Shown in pieces: positions 30,846 to 42,810 of a stretch of DNA of 64,000 nt; position 1 is the stretch's first letter, and each line of letters opens with the position of its first letter. Made by a program: the position numbers and the translations under genes. The notes beneath the pieces are model-generated. The model searched no databases and was not told the origin of the DNA. It saw only the letters and a list, made by a program, of their open reading frames with translations. This DNA comes from Zasmidium citrigriseum (lineage: Eukaryota > Ascomycota > Dothideomycetes > Mycosphaerellales > Mycosphaerellaceae), in contig NHNW01000025.1 in assembly GCA_002786025.1 (NCBI GenBank), positions 481,884 to 545,883 on the forward strand. Direction: 5' to 3'.

Positions 30846-33803
30846 ATGGCCGAGAGCATGGTGTTCTCCGCGGTCGCGGCGTCTGCTGTGATGATTGTGC
30901 CCTCATTCTTCGACATGTGCTTCGGTTTCACGACGCCCGAGGAGACGAGCGACGTCGGTGCGCCTGGCGCCCATACAAATCAACATATCGCACCAGCAGA
31001 AGAGGAGAAGACGCTCGAGGAGGAGCCGCTCAACGAGCAGCCTGTGGAGGAGTCGCCTATTGTGGAGGTCCCTGCTGTCGAGGCGCCTACCGTCGAGCTG
31101 CCTGCCGAGGAGGTGATCAGCGTGGAGTTGCCTGCCGTCGAGTCGCCTGTCGCGGAGGAGCCTGTTGCGGAGGAGACCGTCGTGGAAGAGTCTGCTGTCG
31201 AGGAGAATGTCGAGGAGTCCCCTGCCGCAGAGGAGACCACCGTGGAGGAGCCCGTCGTCGTCGAGTCGCCTGCTGTGGAGTTGTCTTCTGTGGAAGCGCA
31301 GGTCGATGTGCCGCCTGTTGTGGAGTCGCCTGCTGATGAGCCTCCCAAGAAGAGCTGGTACTGGAGGAAGAATGCTGGCGACGATAAGCCAGTCTACAAG
31401 CGAGGCACCAGCAAGCGCTCCGAGAGCCCTTCTTCGCGTGGGCTTAAGCAAGATAATGCCGAACTTCGTTTCGCGCTGAAGGAGCGCGACCGGACCATCA
31501 GCAACCTGAATGGGGAGCTGAGAATTGGAGAGTCTCGGCGAGAGAGTGAGCATTCCGAGCTCAAGCAGAAGCTGGAGAAGAAGCTCGACGAGGCGGAAGA
31601 GGCGAGCAAGAAGGCGGTCGTGTACGAGGAGAAGTGGAGCGAGATTGCGGCCGAATACGAAGGCATGAAGCGCAAGCAACCGCGCCTCGAGAAGGACATC
31701 AAGAAAGCGCGGGAGGTGAAGAAAGCTGCCGCGGGTACCTGGAAGCGCGCAAATGCCAAGGTCCAGGAGTCCTACAAGAAAGTGAGGATTGAGAGGGAGG
31801 AAAAGCAGCGCCTCGAGTGCGATATTCGCACCCTCAAGAAGTCCAAGAAGGACCCAGCACAAGAGGAAGAGAACAGAGACCTCAAAGCCACCAACGACCG
31901 CCTCAAGGACGATCTGAGCACCCTCAAGGCGAAGTTCAATAGCTTGAGTGAGAAGCACACAAGCTTGAAGGAGAGCAACACTGCCACAGAACAGGAGAAT
32001 CGGAGCCTGAAGACGGGTAATGTTGCTGCCCACGAGAAGACCGCCGACCTGGAGAAGAAGCTTAACGAGCTCGAGACCAAGAATGCGGCACTGGAGAAGA
32101 GCAATGGCTCTCTAAAGACAGAGAATGACGGTCTGAGGACGAGTGAGACTCACCTCAAGAATAAGAACCGGGATCTGGAGACGAGCAAGGACAGCCTCGA
32201 GGAGAAGATCAACTCCGCGAGCAACAGCAAGGCCAATGTCGACCAGGAGATTGTGGATCTCAAGAACAAGATCGGAGAGTATGATCGGTTGAACCAGGGC
32301 CTGCAAGCGAGAAACGATAACCTCGCGGGCATCGATGGGCAGCTTCGGAGTGAGATTCAGCGCCTACAGAACCAAGTCGAAGGCCTGCAGGTCGACATGA
32401 ACAACCAGAGCAACTCCCTCACGGCGATTAAGCAGCAATACGAAGCTGATATCGCGCGCTTGAAGCAGGAGAACCACATACTGCGTCAGGCCAATGACCA
32501 ATTGGAGACGACAGAGAGTGAGGCAGTCACCAAGCTCGGAGGCGAGAATAGGCTCCAGGAGCAGGAGATCAAGGACCTCAAGAAGAAGAATGAGGAACTT
32601 GAGAAGAAGTGCAAGGCCTACACACAGCTCGAAAAGCAGCACACGAAGTTGCAGAAACAGTACGAAAAGCGCACGCAGGAGGTCGACGAGGCGGTGCAAG
32701 AAAACGAGGCCTGGAAGGCAGAGGTCGTGAAGTTGAACAACGAGAATGCTGAATTACAGCAGTGGCTGAACGGGGAACCCCAGCCGCAACAACAGCAGCA
32801 GCAGGCAGCGCCTCAAAAGAAGATCCTCAAGCCGCGTAGCCGGAGAGCGAAGCCCCGAGACGAATTCGGTGAACTTGGAGAGATGCTCAATTCAGAGGCC
32901 AAGAAGCGCGAGCTTCTCGGTGAGACTCCCTGGGAGCATCCAGAGACAGGCAATCGCTCCGGCGAGCCATCATCATCAGGTCTGCCATCTGGCAGTACCT
33001 TCCAACCCCCAGAGGGCTACTATCATGCAGCGGACGGCTACCGCCCTGCCTCCTCGCCCTACCCACCATGGGCTGAGATCCAACAGAGCGACAATGCCTA
33101 CAGCAGCGACCCATCTTCGTTCGGAGTCCCAACGAACAATAGCAGCAACAACTTCTCGAACGGTTCGATGTTCTCGCAATCTCAGCCAGACACTCAGAGC
33201 CAGCAGACAGGCAATCGCTCCGGCGAGCCACAGTCGCACGGCATCCCATCGAGAAGCTTTCAAGGCAAGGGCAAGGCACCGGCATTCCAGAACGACGTCC
33301 AGTTCGAGCAGCCAGGCAACGATCTCTCTGGCCTCTTCAGCAACATCCCAGCACCCAACTTCGGTTCTCAGCCAGGCCCACGACAATCAGGCCCCGTCCA
33401 AACTGCACCTGGCTGGAATCCAAACAACACCGATCCCGCCCTTGGCAACTCAACACCGCTCCCTCCAAACACAGAAATATGGGGCCACGAGCAGGCAATC
33501 AACTCTCAGCTTTTTGCGTTGAACGACTCCTCCAGTTACGGCCTGGAAGTCATTTCACAGCAACAACCGCAACAGGATCATTACGCGGCCCAGAACGGCG
33601 CACCGATGCCGACTCCCTATCCCCAGCCGCAGCAGACGAACGCTGGACCCCCAAACAGCTCTTCAGTGGCTCAGACGAACGCAGGCCAGTGGGATAGCGA
33701 CGCTGATGCTCCGATCGCTGATGATGATAGCGATTTCAATGAAGAGGTGTATGGAGCTGGAAAGAAGAGGAAGAATGACGACGATCGCATGGATGAACAG
33801 TAA
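30846..33803 (+). CDS. coiled-coil protein with Val-Glu repeats
   Basis: 985 residues from ATG 30846, chosen for its CACCATGG context. The N-terminus is hydrophobic (VFSAVAASAVMIVPSFFDM), a possible signal anchor. Residues about 55-160 are a Val-Glu/Pro repeat (units such as VEESPIVEVPAVEAP). Residues about 195-640 are an almost uninterrupted coiled coil (LKEKHTSLKE-like heptads, Lys/Glu/Leu/Asn-rich). A polyQ run QPQQQQQQ follows, then a Gln/Ser/Pro-rich tail with a duplicated 26-bp unit. The end KKRKNDDD resembles a nuclear signal. It has the same order of parts as the gene before it. No family recognised; a structural or tethering role is inference. Confidence 0.78.
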   Translation: MAESMVFSAVAASAVMIVPSFFDMCFGFTTPEETSDVGAPGAHTNQHIAPAEEEKTLEEEPLNEQPVEESPIVEVPAVEAPTVELPAEEVISVELPAVESPVAEEPVAEETVVEESAVEENVEESPAAEETTVEEPVVVESPAVELSSVEAQVDVPPVVESPADEPPKKSWYWRKNAGDDKPVYKRGTSKRSESPSSRGLKQDNAELRFALKERDRTISNLNGELRIGESRRESEHSELKQKLEKKLDEAEEASKKAVVYEEKWSEIAAEYEGMKRKQPRLEKDIKKAREVKKAAAGTWKRANAKVQESYKKVRIEREEKQRLECDIRTLKKSKKDPAQEEENRDLKATNDRLKDDLSTLKAKFNSLSEKHTSLKESNTATEQENRSLKTGNVAAHEKTADLEKKLNELETKNAALEKSNGSLKTENDGLRTSETHLKNKNRDLETSKDSLEEKINSASNSKANVDQEIVDLKNKIGEYDRLNQGLQARNDNLAGIDGQLRSEIQRLQNQVEGLQVDMNNQSNSLTAIKQQYEADIARLKQENHILRQANDQLETTESEAVTKLGGENRLQEQEIKDLKKKNEELEKKCKAYTQLEKQHTKLQKQYEKRTQEVDEAVQENEAWKAEVVKLNNENAELQQWLNGEPQPQQQQQQAAPQKKILKPRSRRAKPRDEFGELGEMLNSEAKKRELLGETPWEHPETGNRSGEPSSSGLPSGSTFQPPEGYYHAADGYRPASSPYPPWAEIQQSDNAYSSDPSSFGVPTNNSSNNFSNGSMFSQSQPDTQSQQTGNRSGEPQSHGIPSRSFQGKGKAPAFQNDVQFEQPGNDLSGLFSNIPAPNFGSQPGPRQSGPVQTAPGWNPNNTDPALGNSTPLPPNTEIWGHEQAINSQLFALNDSSSYGLEVISQQQPQQDHYAAQNGAPMPTPYPQPQQTNAGPPNSSSVAQTNAGQWDSDADAPIADDDSDFNEEVYGAGKKRKNDDDRMDEQ
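32944..33230 (+). repeat. 26-bp direct repeat inside coding sequence
   Basis: An identical 26-bp segment occurs at 32944-32969 and 33205-33230, encoding QTGNRSGEP-type residues in the same frame both times. The surrounding residues are loosely similar (SSSGLPSGS and QSHGIPSRS), so a longer unit was probably duplicated. Confidence 0.85.
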
Positions 33804-34061
33804 ACGACACGCAAGCAGCGGTGGAAGGCTTTTTCTTTTCTTTGGCGAACGACATGGACGGAAAGGATGCGAAGCGATGGATGAATGAATAATGTGCGAT
33901 GATGCTTTTTGATGACTTTGTTAAACTCCTCCCGGAAAGGTTGAGGACGCTTTGTTGAATTAAACACGGAGGGAGAGCCTCCAGATGACACCCATGGAGG
34001 GATTGTCGTCCAAAATGAAAGTGCAAATGATAATGATGAAAAGAACTCGTCTTCTACTTCT

Positions 34062-36046
34062 CTATCCGTCTAATCCAAGTCCCTCCATCAAATGCTCGAT
34101 CTTGCCAAGTAGGATTTGGTAGTTCATGGCGTCTTGTGCGAATTCGTCGCCGGCGATTTCGCCGTCGAGAGTCCTGACAACTCCTTGAGCTTCTTCGGCG
34201 CTGAAGCCAGTCTCCTGGGGTGGTGTTAGGCCAGAGGTGACGTCCACGCCTTCGTCGTCCAGTTCCTTCTCGTCTTCGCCGTCCTTGCCTTCGAGTTCTG
34301 CGGGCACGGTCTCATCCATCATCTCGTCCAAGCCAGAGTCCTCGAACCGTAGTCTGAATCTCTCCGACAGGTAATATCGGATGTCGTCGACCAGCTCCAC
34401 CGTGTCTGTCTCCTGACGGCTTTGAATACGAGCCGCAGACTCCCGAACCAGGTCCTTGAACTCCGGCTCATCGATGTATCGCTCCAGTCTATAGGCAATG
34501 TATCTTGCTGCAAACTCCTCCAAACGATGTACCCTCGTATCCCAACCGGCCCGCAGAACATCGTAGATATCGATGAAGTCCTCCGTCGACGTCTCGCCGC
34601 GAGGGTTCTCGGCTTCGACGATGCTGGCAGTGCCGTTGCCGAGTGTGCTGATGAGGAGTGCGGCTCGTTGCTTGAGCTTTTCGATGAACAGCATGTCCGC
34701 GGCGGTCAAGACTTCCAGTGCTATTGACAGAGGGAAGTCGGCCTTCTCGGTATACAGGAATGTCAGAATGATCTCCAAAACTTCGGGTGAGCAGTCGACC
34801 GGTACGATTTGTAGGTGTTTGCTCTCTTGGCCTTCTCTGAAAGGCGAACAGAACATAGTATCGAAGACCTCGGATCGGAGGAGCATCGCCCGGTGGCAGG
34901 GAAATAGGACCGATTGTTTCGACTTTCGTTTTCGTGAGGGCGATCTTGACGCCTGTGTTTGGAAGTGACCAACGGGGATTGCGTTCAATGGGCCTTCTGT
35001 CTGGCGAATATTAGGAGCAGCATCTTCCACATTCTCTTCCTCATCCTCTTCTTCCTCATCTGCTCGCAGTAGTACATCTGCAAAGATGCCGTTATCTCGA
35101 TCCCACTTGACCTCATCCGCCTTCTCACTTTCCACCCGCATCTTGTACTTCAGCACATTGTCCTTGAACCAGCCAGCAAGCTGGTCCCTCGCTCTTGCAA
35201 CTTCATCTGTCCGTCTCTGTCGTGCCTGCCTCCTATCTCCAGATGCCAGAATATCCTCAAAGACTTGCGGTATCTCAAGCTGCCGACTGAGCTTATCAAT
35301 GCCAGTCAAGATTGCCTGCTCTTCCTCACCGTCTCCCAGATTCGCACCAACTTCGCTCATATACAGGTATCTTATACATGTTTCGAACGATTGTGATGGC
35401 ACAGTGTGGGAGAGCTTCCAGAGGGTGGTGTCTGGGGCAGCGGACAACTTCTGTGCAAAGTATGGACTTCTTGCGGCAAGTACGAACTTGTGGAGGTCGA
35501 GTGTCGTTTCGCCGGTCTGAACAACGATATCTGTCGTTTTCGGTGTTTCGCGCGATAGTAGCGAGGTTATGTGAGCCGCAAGAGGTTGGAGAGGATCGGT
35601 GGATTTACTGTAGTCGTATTGCAGGAGCAGATTTCGTATTCGATCGTTGAGGGCATTGTACAAGCAACGCTCGCCCTGGAAGGTATCTCGTTCGCAGAGA
35701 GCACCCTGCTCAAGCAGCATTTGCGCGACTTCGTAGTGGCCGCATAACGACGCCTCAACCCAGCTTATCAGCATCAGCTCTCACCCGAAAGTCGTTCATA
35801 CTGAGAACTTACAAGAATCAAGGGTGTATAATCGTATTCGTCTCTTGCATTGATGTTGATGCCTGTGCTAATCTGCTCTTGACACACTTTCAAGTCTCCT
35901 CTCCTGCATGCCTCACAGAACTTTCGAAATTCGGGGCTCGTATCCAAAGGGTTCTCGTCCTTTAATCGGCCGGAGGAGATCTCCTTCTTCTCGTCGTAGA
36001 GAGCCTTCTCGATCTGATGCTTTCCTTTGATTCCCGCTTCTGACAT
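34062..36046 (-). CDS. ankyrin repeat and BTB/POZ protein (ABTB1/Btb3-like)
   Basis: Exons 36046-35813 and 35753-34062 with a 59-nt intron (GTAAGT donor, CTGAT branch, TTGAG acceptor); 641 residues. The acceptor choice restores the ankyrin motif PLILASLCGHYEVAQMLLE. Ankyrin repeats cover about residues 40-120. The first BTB domain (TDIVVQTGETTLDLHKFVLAARSPYF) follows, then an acidic linker. The second BTB has LFPCHRAMLLRSEVFDTMF and ILTFLYTEKADFPL. Two BTB domains behind ankyrin repeats match human ABTB1 and S. pombe Btb3, a Cul3 ubiquitin-ligase adaptor. The C-terminus is acidic. It diverges from the NIMA kinase gene across 356 bp. Confidence 0.88.
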
Positions 36047-36402
36047 CGTGAAGGCTCAGAATGAGGTATCAAAAGGTAGGGAATTATTAGATCATGAGAT
36101 TTGTTAGAGAAGTGAAGGTGCATGTGAAGTCCAAAGTGACGTCGCCACTCATCGGCAAACTTTCTGGGGCGACGTTTCGGCGATCGGCGCTAAGGGTGGT
36201 TACCGTCGCAACGGTCTATTTGCAAGCACATGGCTTCAACCGACCTCTCCTCTTACACTTGCATCCACTCTCGTCTTGTACCTTTCGCATGTACACCTCA
36301 CAGCAGCACAGCAGAGCAACTTCTTTAATGCTCAGCATCCTCTAGTCCTTCTTTACGACAGTCACCCACTAATTCAGCAGCATCTCCCGCGACGCCGCCA
36401 TC
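36047..36402. promoter_or_regulatory. divergent promoter between BTB and NIMA genes
   Basis: 356 bp shared by two divergent genes. A TGACGTCG sequence near 36137 matches seven of eight bases of a CRE/ATF palindrome; its use is unproven. The kinase-proximal part is CT-rich. Confidence 0.4.
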
Positions 36403-38234
36403 ATGGCGTCCGACAACGACTACGAAGTATTGGAGAAGATCGGCCAGGGCTCATTCGGCGTCATTCGCAAAGTGAGACGCAAGTGCGATGGCGAGATCAG
36501 ATGCCGAAAGGAGATCTCATACACTCGTATGACCGACCGCGAAAAGGAACAGCTGCACGCCGAGCTCCGTATCCTCGAATCTCTTCGACATACGAACATC
36601 GTGCAGTACTATCACCGACAACATCTCAAGTCTTCCCACGACCTTCATTTGTACATGGAGTATTGTGGAAACGGAGACCTGGGCGGCTACATCAGAAAAT
36701 TGAAAGAGAAGAATAGATACGCAGACGAGGAGTTCATCTGGACCATCTTTGCCCAGTTGGTTGGCGCTCTATACCGTTGCCACTATGGCGAGGACCCACC
36801 GCCACCAGGCAAGGAAGGCAATGTGAGGAAGGGCAAGGCGCTCCAGAGCAAGCAAGGCCATACCGTCATTCTGCATCGAGACCTCAAGCCGGAGAATGGT
36901 AAATATCACTTTCGTCTGTTTGTTGAATGTTTGCTGACCGACCAGTGTTCCTTGGCGAGGAGAACAGCGTCAAATTGGGAGACTTTGGCCTTTCCAAGAT
37001 CATCGCTGCCCACGACTTCGCCAGTACCTATGTGGGTACTCCGTTTTACATGAGTCCCGAAATCTGTGCGGCAGAGCGCTACTCACACTACTCGGATATC
37101 TGGTCTCTTGGCTGCATCATCTACGAGCTGGCAACGCGACAAGTGCCTTTCGAGGCTCGCAGTCACATGGAGCTTGTGATGAAGATCAAGCAGGGCCGGA
37201 TCAAGCCACTGCCTCCGCAATACAGCCAGGACCTCATCGACACCATCTCGTGGTGCCTCAAGACCGACTCCCGCCGGCGCCCAGACTGCGCCCAGCTCTT
37301 GACGGTCGGCAACATCAAGGTCGCGCGTACGAAGCTGGAATCGAAGGTCGCACTCGGTCAGCTGGAGAAGATATCACAGGAGCGCGACGGTGCCTTCAAC
37401 AAGCTGGCGGCGGCCCAGAAGCAGATTCAGGATCTTCAGAACGAAGTCGGCAAGCTGCGGGAGGCGAATAAGAAGGTCGAGATGGAGTGGCACGCTCGGG
37501 CGACGCTCGCCATCGATCAGAAGGTCCAGGAGGGATGCGACAGGAACAAGCAGGAGCTGCTTGCGCAGTTCGACAAGGCGGTTGAGCAGCGTGCCGAAGA
37601 GAAGTTGTCCCTGCATCTTGCATCTCTTCCGGCGAACCATCGCAGCTCGAACGAAGGCGACGTCTCGGTCCATGTGCGGTCAAGTACACCACCACCGGGC
37701 AAGAACGCAGCAGCCTCGTCTTTCGAGAACTTCATTAGCACTGTCCCCGAGCTTGACGCCTCTTCTCTGCCAGAGGTACTCGAGGATTCGGTGCTGGACA
37801 CGGAGCTGACGTCGCTGTCGCTCAACGACCCGGTCGAAGAGCAAGACGAAGCCTCGCCTCTCGCTCGTCGCACGGCCAAGCTGCCTCCCAAGAAGACGGC
37901 TCGCAAGCCCTTCACGCGCGCGAAGACATTCGCCAACTGCAACACCATCAACAACACGGTCAAGGACTCACCAATGGACGTCCACATGGCGGACCCCAGT
38001 CCGATGCCCAACCACTACAAAGGTCTCGGCCTCTCACCGCGGCGAAATGGCGGACTCCAGCAGCGTCTGACAAATGAGCCAGTGAAGAGGAACATCTTCA
38101 GCGTGGCGGCAGAGAAGGAGAACCGGCCACCCATCCGCGGCAGGACGCTCGTCGAGCTCTCGCAGAGTCCAGCCAAGTGGAATCCCACGGTCCACGGGGA
38201 GGAGATGCCCAGTCCATTCATCAAGAGGCGGTAG
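36403..38234 (+). CDS. nimA: NIMA-family mitotic serine/threonine kinase
   Basis: Exons 36403-36898 and 36946-38234 with a 47-nt intron (GTAAAT donor, GCTGACC branch, CCAG acceptor); 594 residues. The N-terminal kinase domain carries the glycine loop GQGSFGVIRKV, the catalytic lysine in CRKEISY, HRDLKPEN at 158-165, DFG at 178-180 and GTPFYMSPE. The order and the CRKEISY context are those of NIMA/Nek2. A coiled coil follows the kinase (about 330-430). The tail contains a KEN box (AEKENRPP, Lys556), consistent with APC/C-driven destruction, and basic patches for nuclear import. NIMA promotes mitotic entry and chromatin condensation in Aspergillus. The insert PPPPGKEGNVRKGKALQSKQG before HRD is typical of fungal NIMA. 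Confidence 0.93.
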
Positions 38235-39679
38235 TCATGACTACTGCTTGGATTTTCCTTTGTCTACATCTCGTGAAGTTTTCGCATCTTGTCATGGCGG
38301 TCGGCGTTGGAAGGCGGTCTGCACAATGGGTCTTTGCGAATGGCATGGTGCTGGTGGTAATCAATTTCGCATGGCATTCACGACAGGAGGGTCAGACGGT
38401 ATGGCCCCAATGTATGTGTCCAGAGAACAATGAAAGCATCCTCAATGTTGTAAACTCATCTCGTGTCAAGAGTTCTGTCGTTCGTGGGACAGTCGTGTAA
38501 CAATGTACGTGGGCAGGTGTCGAGTCTTGCGACTCTCTCAACGCGCGAGTCGGTCGGCACGAGTAGGATCCGAGAAGCCGGGCAGCACACAAGGCTGTCA
38601 CTCAACAGCGGCACGAACAGTATTTGGGGCGTCTAGTCTCCTCCACATATTCCGGACGTAACTTAGATCTGTCCAACAGTCGCTTCCAGATAGCCCTTTA
38701 CGGCGGGTCCAAGCCAACTACCTGTTCCTGTCTGCCGCGCGACGTTGACACCTCGGCGATCAGAAACACGGTGAGATTCGGCCGGTCGTGTTCGATGGTC
38801 GGGGCCGGACGCAGCAAGATGCGGTGACCTGGTCCTGCCTGACTCCCAGGGTGCGGCGTCGCGATGGGAGTACTCCGGCTTGGACGCCGCTCGACAGCAA
38901 GAGACTTGGGGCCTTTGCTGGAGGGTGGGCCAAGACTTCAGGGGGTGGATGAGTCGATGATGAGGACTGATAGATGAGGAGGAGGGGGGCTTTGAGTTGG
39001 AACTTGGAATGGGGGTTGCTGCTACTGCTCGTACAGGTCCGAAAGCGAGGCGTTTGGGGAGGAATACGATATACGACGGGGCCTGCGAATGCGATCAACG
39101 AGGAAGACGGCCCAAGGGTCCAGTGGTTCGAGGTCGTCGCCAAGCACTCTGCTCAGCGCTGCTGCAGAGGGGAGCGGTGTTGGTGCTAAGTCCGTCCCCG
39201 ATCGCACGCCTGCAGCGGCATCTGGGCGTGCGTCAACGCGCGGGATCCGCTGGCATCTCCAAGCAGTTTGGCAGCGAGTCTGCATGAGGTCTGGTCTGGC
39301 TGGCGGAAGCTTGTGCCTTTGATGCCTGTCGTCCATCGCCGCCGCAGCGCACGCTTGATTAGAAACCGGCGCTCGACGACAGGGGCATTGCGCTGCCCTC
39401 ACTCTGAACTCTGAACGCTGTGCTGCCGCTGTCTGATGCCCGTCCCGCGTGCCATGACGCAGTGCTGAAGCTCTTTGCTCCTCAAATCAGTTCACACTTG
39501 CAGCACCAGCACCCGCTCTTTGATGACCCAATCCAGCTCCAGCTCCATTCGCTGATGATTCGCATTTCGCTTCCTCCGCCGTGCCCTGCATCCACGACAA
39601 CGCTACGACTCACTGACCGCATCCACCACTCCCGCACTTCAGCCTTTTGGATGCCTGACACTGACACCACCGCCCTGCC
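38235..39679. other. intergenic interval
   Basis: 1.4 kb between two plus-strand genes. Short open frames on both strands are low-complexity and start at non-ATG codons; none is convincing. The last 250 bp look like the leader of the Zn2Cys6 gene. Confidence 0.5.
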
Positions 39680-42600
39680 ATGAACCCGCCAGATCCTCCC
39701 CGCACAACCACCGCTGTCCCGCCCACCACCCTCGCCATGAACCCTCAGCAGCCGGTCTTCGGTGGCTATCAGGCCCCCGACATGGCCAATATGCCTGCCA
39801 ATGGCGCTCACTGGTTCCCACAGGACATCGACTACAGCTACGACGATCAGGACGCGGACGCAGACGGCGACAATGGCGGCGGAGACAACGACAATGAAGG
39901 CGGAGAGAGCCGCGATCCCAAACGGAGGAGGATTGCTCGTGCCTGCGATATGTGTCGCAAGAAGAAGATCAAGTGCGACGGCAAGATGCCGAAATGTAGC
40001 CATTGCGAGAACTACAAGACTGAGTGCATATTCACCCATGTGGAGAAGAAGAGAGCGCCGCCCAAAGGCGCAAAGTACATTGAAGGTCTGGAGAACCGGC
40101 TAGGCAGGATGGAGAGTCTATTGCGCCTATCTGGCTTGCTGGCTGAAGATGATGGCGGCCGGACAGATCTGGGAACATTGGAGAAGCGCCTGGCGGAGAG
40201 ACAACATCAGAGTACTTCGAGCCCGCATTCGAACGATTCGTCCAATCGCCGCATAAGTAATTACCGCGACAGCCAGACACTTGGAGCTTTGAACAATGAA
40301 AACCGTGAACAGAATGGAAGCCCTGCACAGAATGGAAGTGTGAAATCTCCAAATGTGCCCACCGGTCAGGACGATGTCTTCAAGCGGGATCAGAAGGAAG
40401 TTGATGCGCTCGCCGATCAGATGTGCAGTCTCATCACCAACAATTGCGGAGAGACCCGCTATATCGGCTCCTCGTCGGGATTCAGCATATTCAGTCCCAA
40501 AGGCATACAGTGGGTGAATGAGAAGACGGGCGATAACAGCTTCCAGCAGATGATCGCCACTGCGTCGTCAGAGGACAAGCAAGGATGGGATCACTGGAAG
40601 CCAGAGGTCTTTAACGATCTCTTCCAACGACGAATATTCAAGCCTCTACCTGGTCGACAAGAATGCTATGCGCTGTTGAAAGATTACTTTGAGAACTTCA
40701 ATTGTATGTTTCCGCTCTTCCACGAACCGACTTTTATGCACCTCGTCGACAAGCACTATTCGCTCGAACCGTACGATGGGTCTGGTTGGTGGGCTAGTTT
40801 GAACGTTGCGCTTGCGATTGGACACAGATTGAGGGTAATGAGCAATGTGGTGGGCCAGGAGGAGGATGAGATTGCTTGGGCATATCTGAAGAATGCCATG
40901 GCTGTCATGTCGGAATTGACGATGCGCAACACCGATCTATTATCTGTACAGGCGCTGTTGGGAATGGCGCTCTTCTTGCAAGGCACACCTAACCCTCAGC
41001 CCAGCTTCTTCCTCGTTGCCGCTGCCATCCGGTTAGCGCACTCTATTGGCCTACACAAGCGTGGTTCTGGATTCAATCTGAACGAGGTCGAGAATGAGCA
41101 ACGCAAGCGTGTCTTCTGGATTGCATATCTCATGGACAAGGACATATGTCTACGATCAGGTCGCCCGCCGTCCCAGGATGATGACGATATGAACGTTGAC
41201 CTGCCTTCAGAGGATCCGCCTGACAATGTTGGAAACGTGCCTTTGACGCACGAGAAGGACGGCAAGACAACGATGAACCTCTTCCGGCTAATGTGCCAGT
41301 TTGCGCAGATCCAGTCCAGCGTGTACAAGAGGCTATATTCAGTGAAGGCCAGCCGGCAAAGCGATGGCGAGCTCCTCAACACCATTGGCGAACTAGATGC
41401 ATCCCTCGAAGAGTGGAAAGACAGCATACCTCTCGACTTCCGACCCGAGCACGAGATCAAGGCAGCGCATACGCCTTTGATATTACACGTGGTTGTCTTG
41501 CACTTTGCTTACTACAACTGCTTAACAACCATCCACAGAATGAGTGTACATCACGGATACTGGACCAGCCGATTGAGCGATTACGCCATCCAAGGATTGA
41601 ATGCCAGACCGTTGAATCCGAGGGTGTTTATGAGTGCTGCGCTGTGTGTGAATGCTGCCAGGACGAGTATTGGGCTCATTCGCTATATCCCTCAAGGCGA
41701 CTATGCATGCGTTTGGTAAGGATAAGCTGCTCCTCTCGTGTTCTTGCGATGCTAACCTCTGTAGGCTCATTCTGTACTACCCTGTATCAGCCCTGGTAAC
41801 GCTCTTCGCCAACATCCTCCAGAATCCCCAAGATGCACGCGCCCGATCAGATCTGAAACTAATGAGCAGTGTGGTCTCATTTCTGACGATGCTAGAGCGG
41901 GATGTATCCGAAGCCAACGGCAACGTCCGACGTATGCTTTCTGTCTGCGCCGAGTTCGAACGAATAGCACGCGTAGCACTCGACAAGGCAGAGCGGGAAA
42001 TGCGTGGACGTGGTAAGCGGAAGCAAGCCGAGCGAGAGCGAGAAAAGGCCCTCAAGGAGCGTATCAGTGGAGAAGTCGCACAGGGTCTAGAAGAAGGCAA
42101 GAGTCTGGAACAGATGCAAGTGGAAACACAAGCTGCATATCGACGACCGGTACAGACGCCCAGCCTACGAGCTTCCATCGCCGGCAGCCAAGCAGGTAGT
42201 CAAACCGGCAACAGCCCCGCGAGCTGGGGCAACAGTCCACCAGGCGGCACAGGATCGGACTACCAGCGCTCAACGAGCAACACCCGCCCTCCGAACCAAC
42301 AACAACCCCCCAATGGCCAAAACCCCCAAGCCTACATGCCCTCGCAAACCCCCTTCAACCCCGCCGCCTTCCCCATGCCCAACGGAATGGACACCCACTT
42401 CGCCGGCACCCCACCCCAACCCCCTCCCTTCTCCGCCCCTCCCCATCCCCCAATGGGTCCCGACGGCAACTTCCAAAACCCCAACTTCTCTCCCCAAGGC
42501 ACCGAAGGTTTCCCCATGGGCCCCTTCACCGCTCCTCCCACCGATATGAATGCCGCTCCCGGAGGTGCTTTCCAGCAGCCCTTCGTGCCGCAAGATCTGT

Positions 42601-42810
42601 ACGTAAATTCACATCCTGCATCATGTCTGAGAACATTTACTGACATTTTATCCTAGTTGGCAAATGCCCATGACGCTCGAGTGGGACTGGGCGGAGGGTC
42701 TTGGGCTGGGGAGTTTTACGCCCGGACCGGGCTTTGAGGCGGGTCCTGGGGGTGGGTTTCCGGATATGAATGCTGCGGCGCATCATCCTGGGATGGGGGC
42801 GCCGCAGTAG
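39680..42810 (+). CDS. Zn2Cys6 transcription factor with fungal_trans domain
   Basis: Exons 39680-41715, 41765-42598 and 42657-42810; introns of 49 and 58 nt with GTAAGG and GTACGT donors and GCTAAC and ACTGAC branches; 1,007 residues. The binuclear zinc cluster has cysteines at 89, 92, 99, 106, 109 and 116, preceded by a basic KRRRIARA. A linker and short coiled coil ([15 protein letters not shown]) follow. The middle-homology (fungal_trans) region spans about 340-700 with [21 protein letters not shown] and [14 protein letters not shown]. The C-terminal 300 residues are Pro/Gln/Gly-rich and end around a conserved-looking [14 protein letters not shown], plausibly an activation patch. A second in-frame ATG lies at 39737. 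Target genes are unknown. Confidence 0.9.

Noticed and set aside
30903..32033. 376-codon minus-strand frame rich in Leu and Arg
   Set aside because: Antisense of a Glu/Lys/Leu coiled-coil gene naturally gives long Leu/Arg frames; the plus-strand frame is clearly the coding one.
38760..39143. 127-codon minus-strand frame
   Set aside because: Starts from TTG, Ser/Pro low complexity, not supported.
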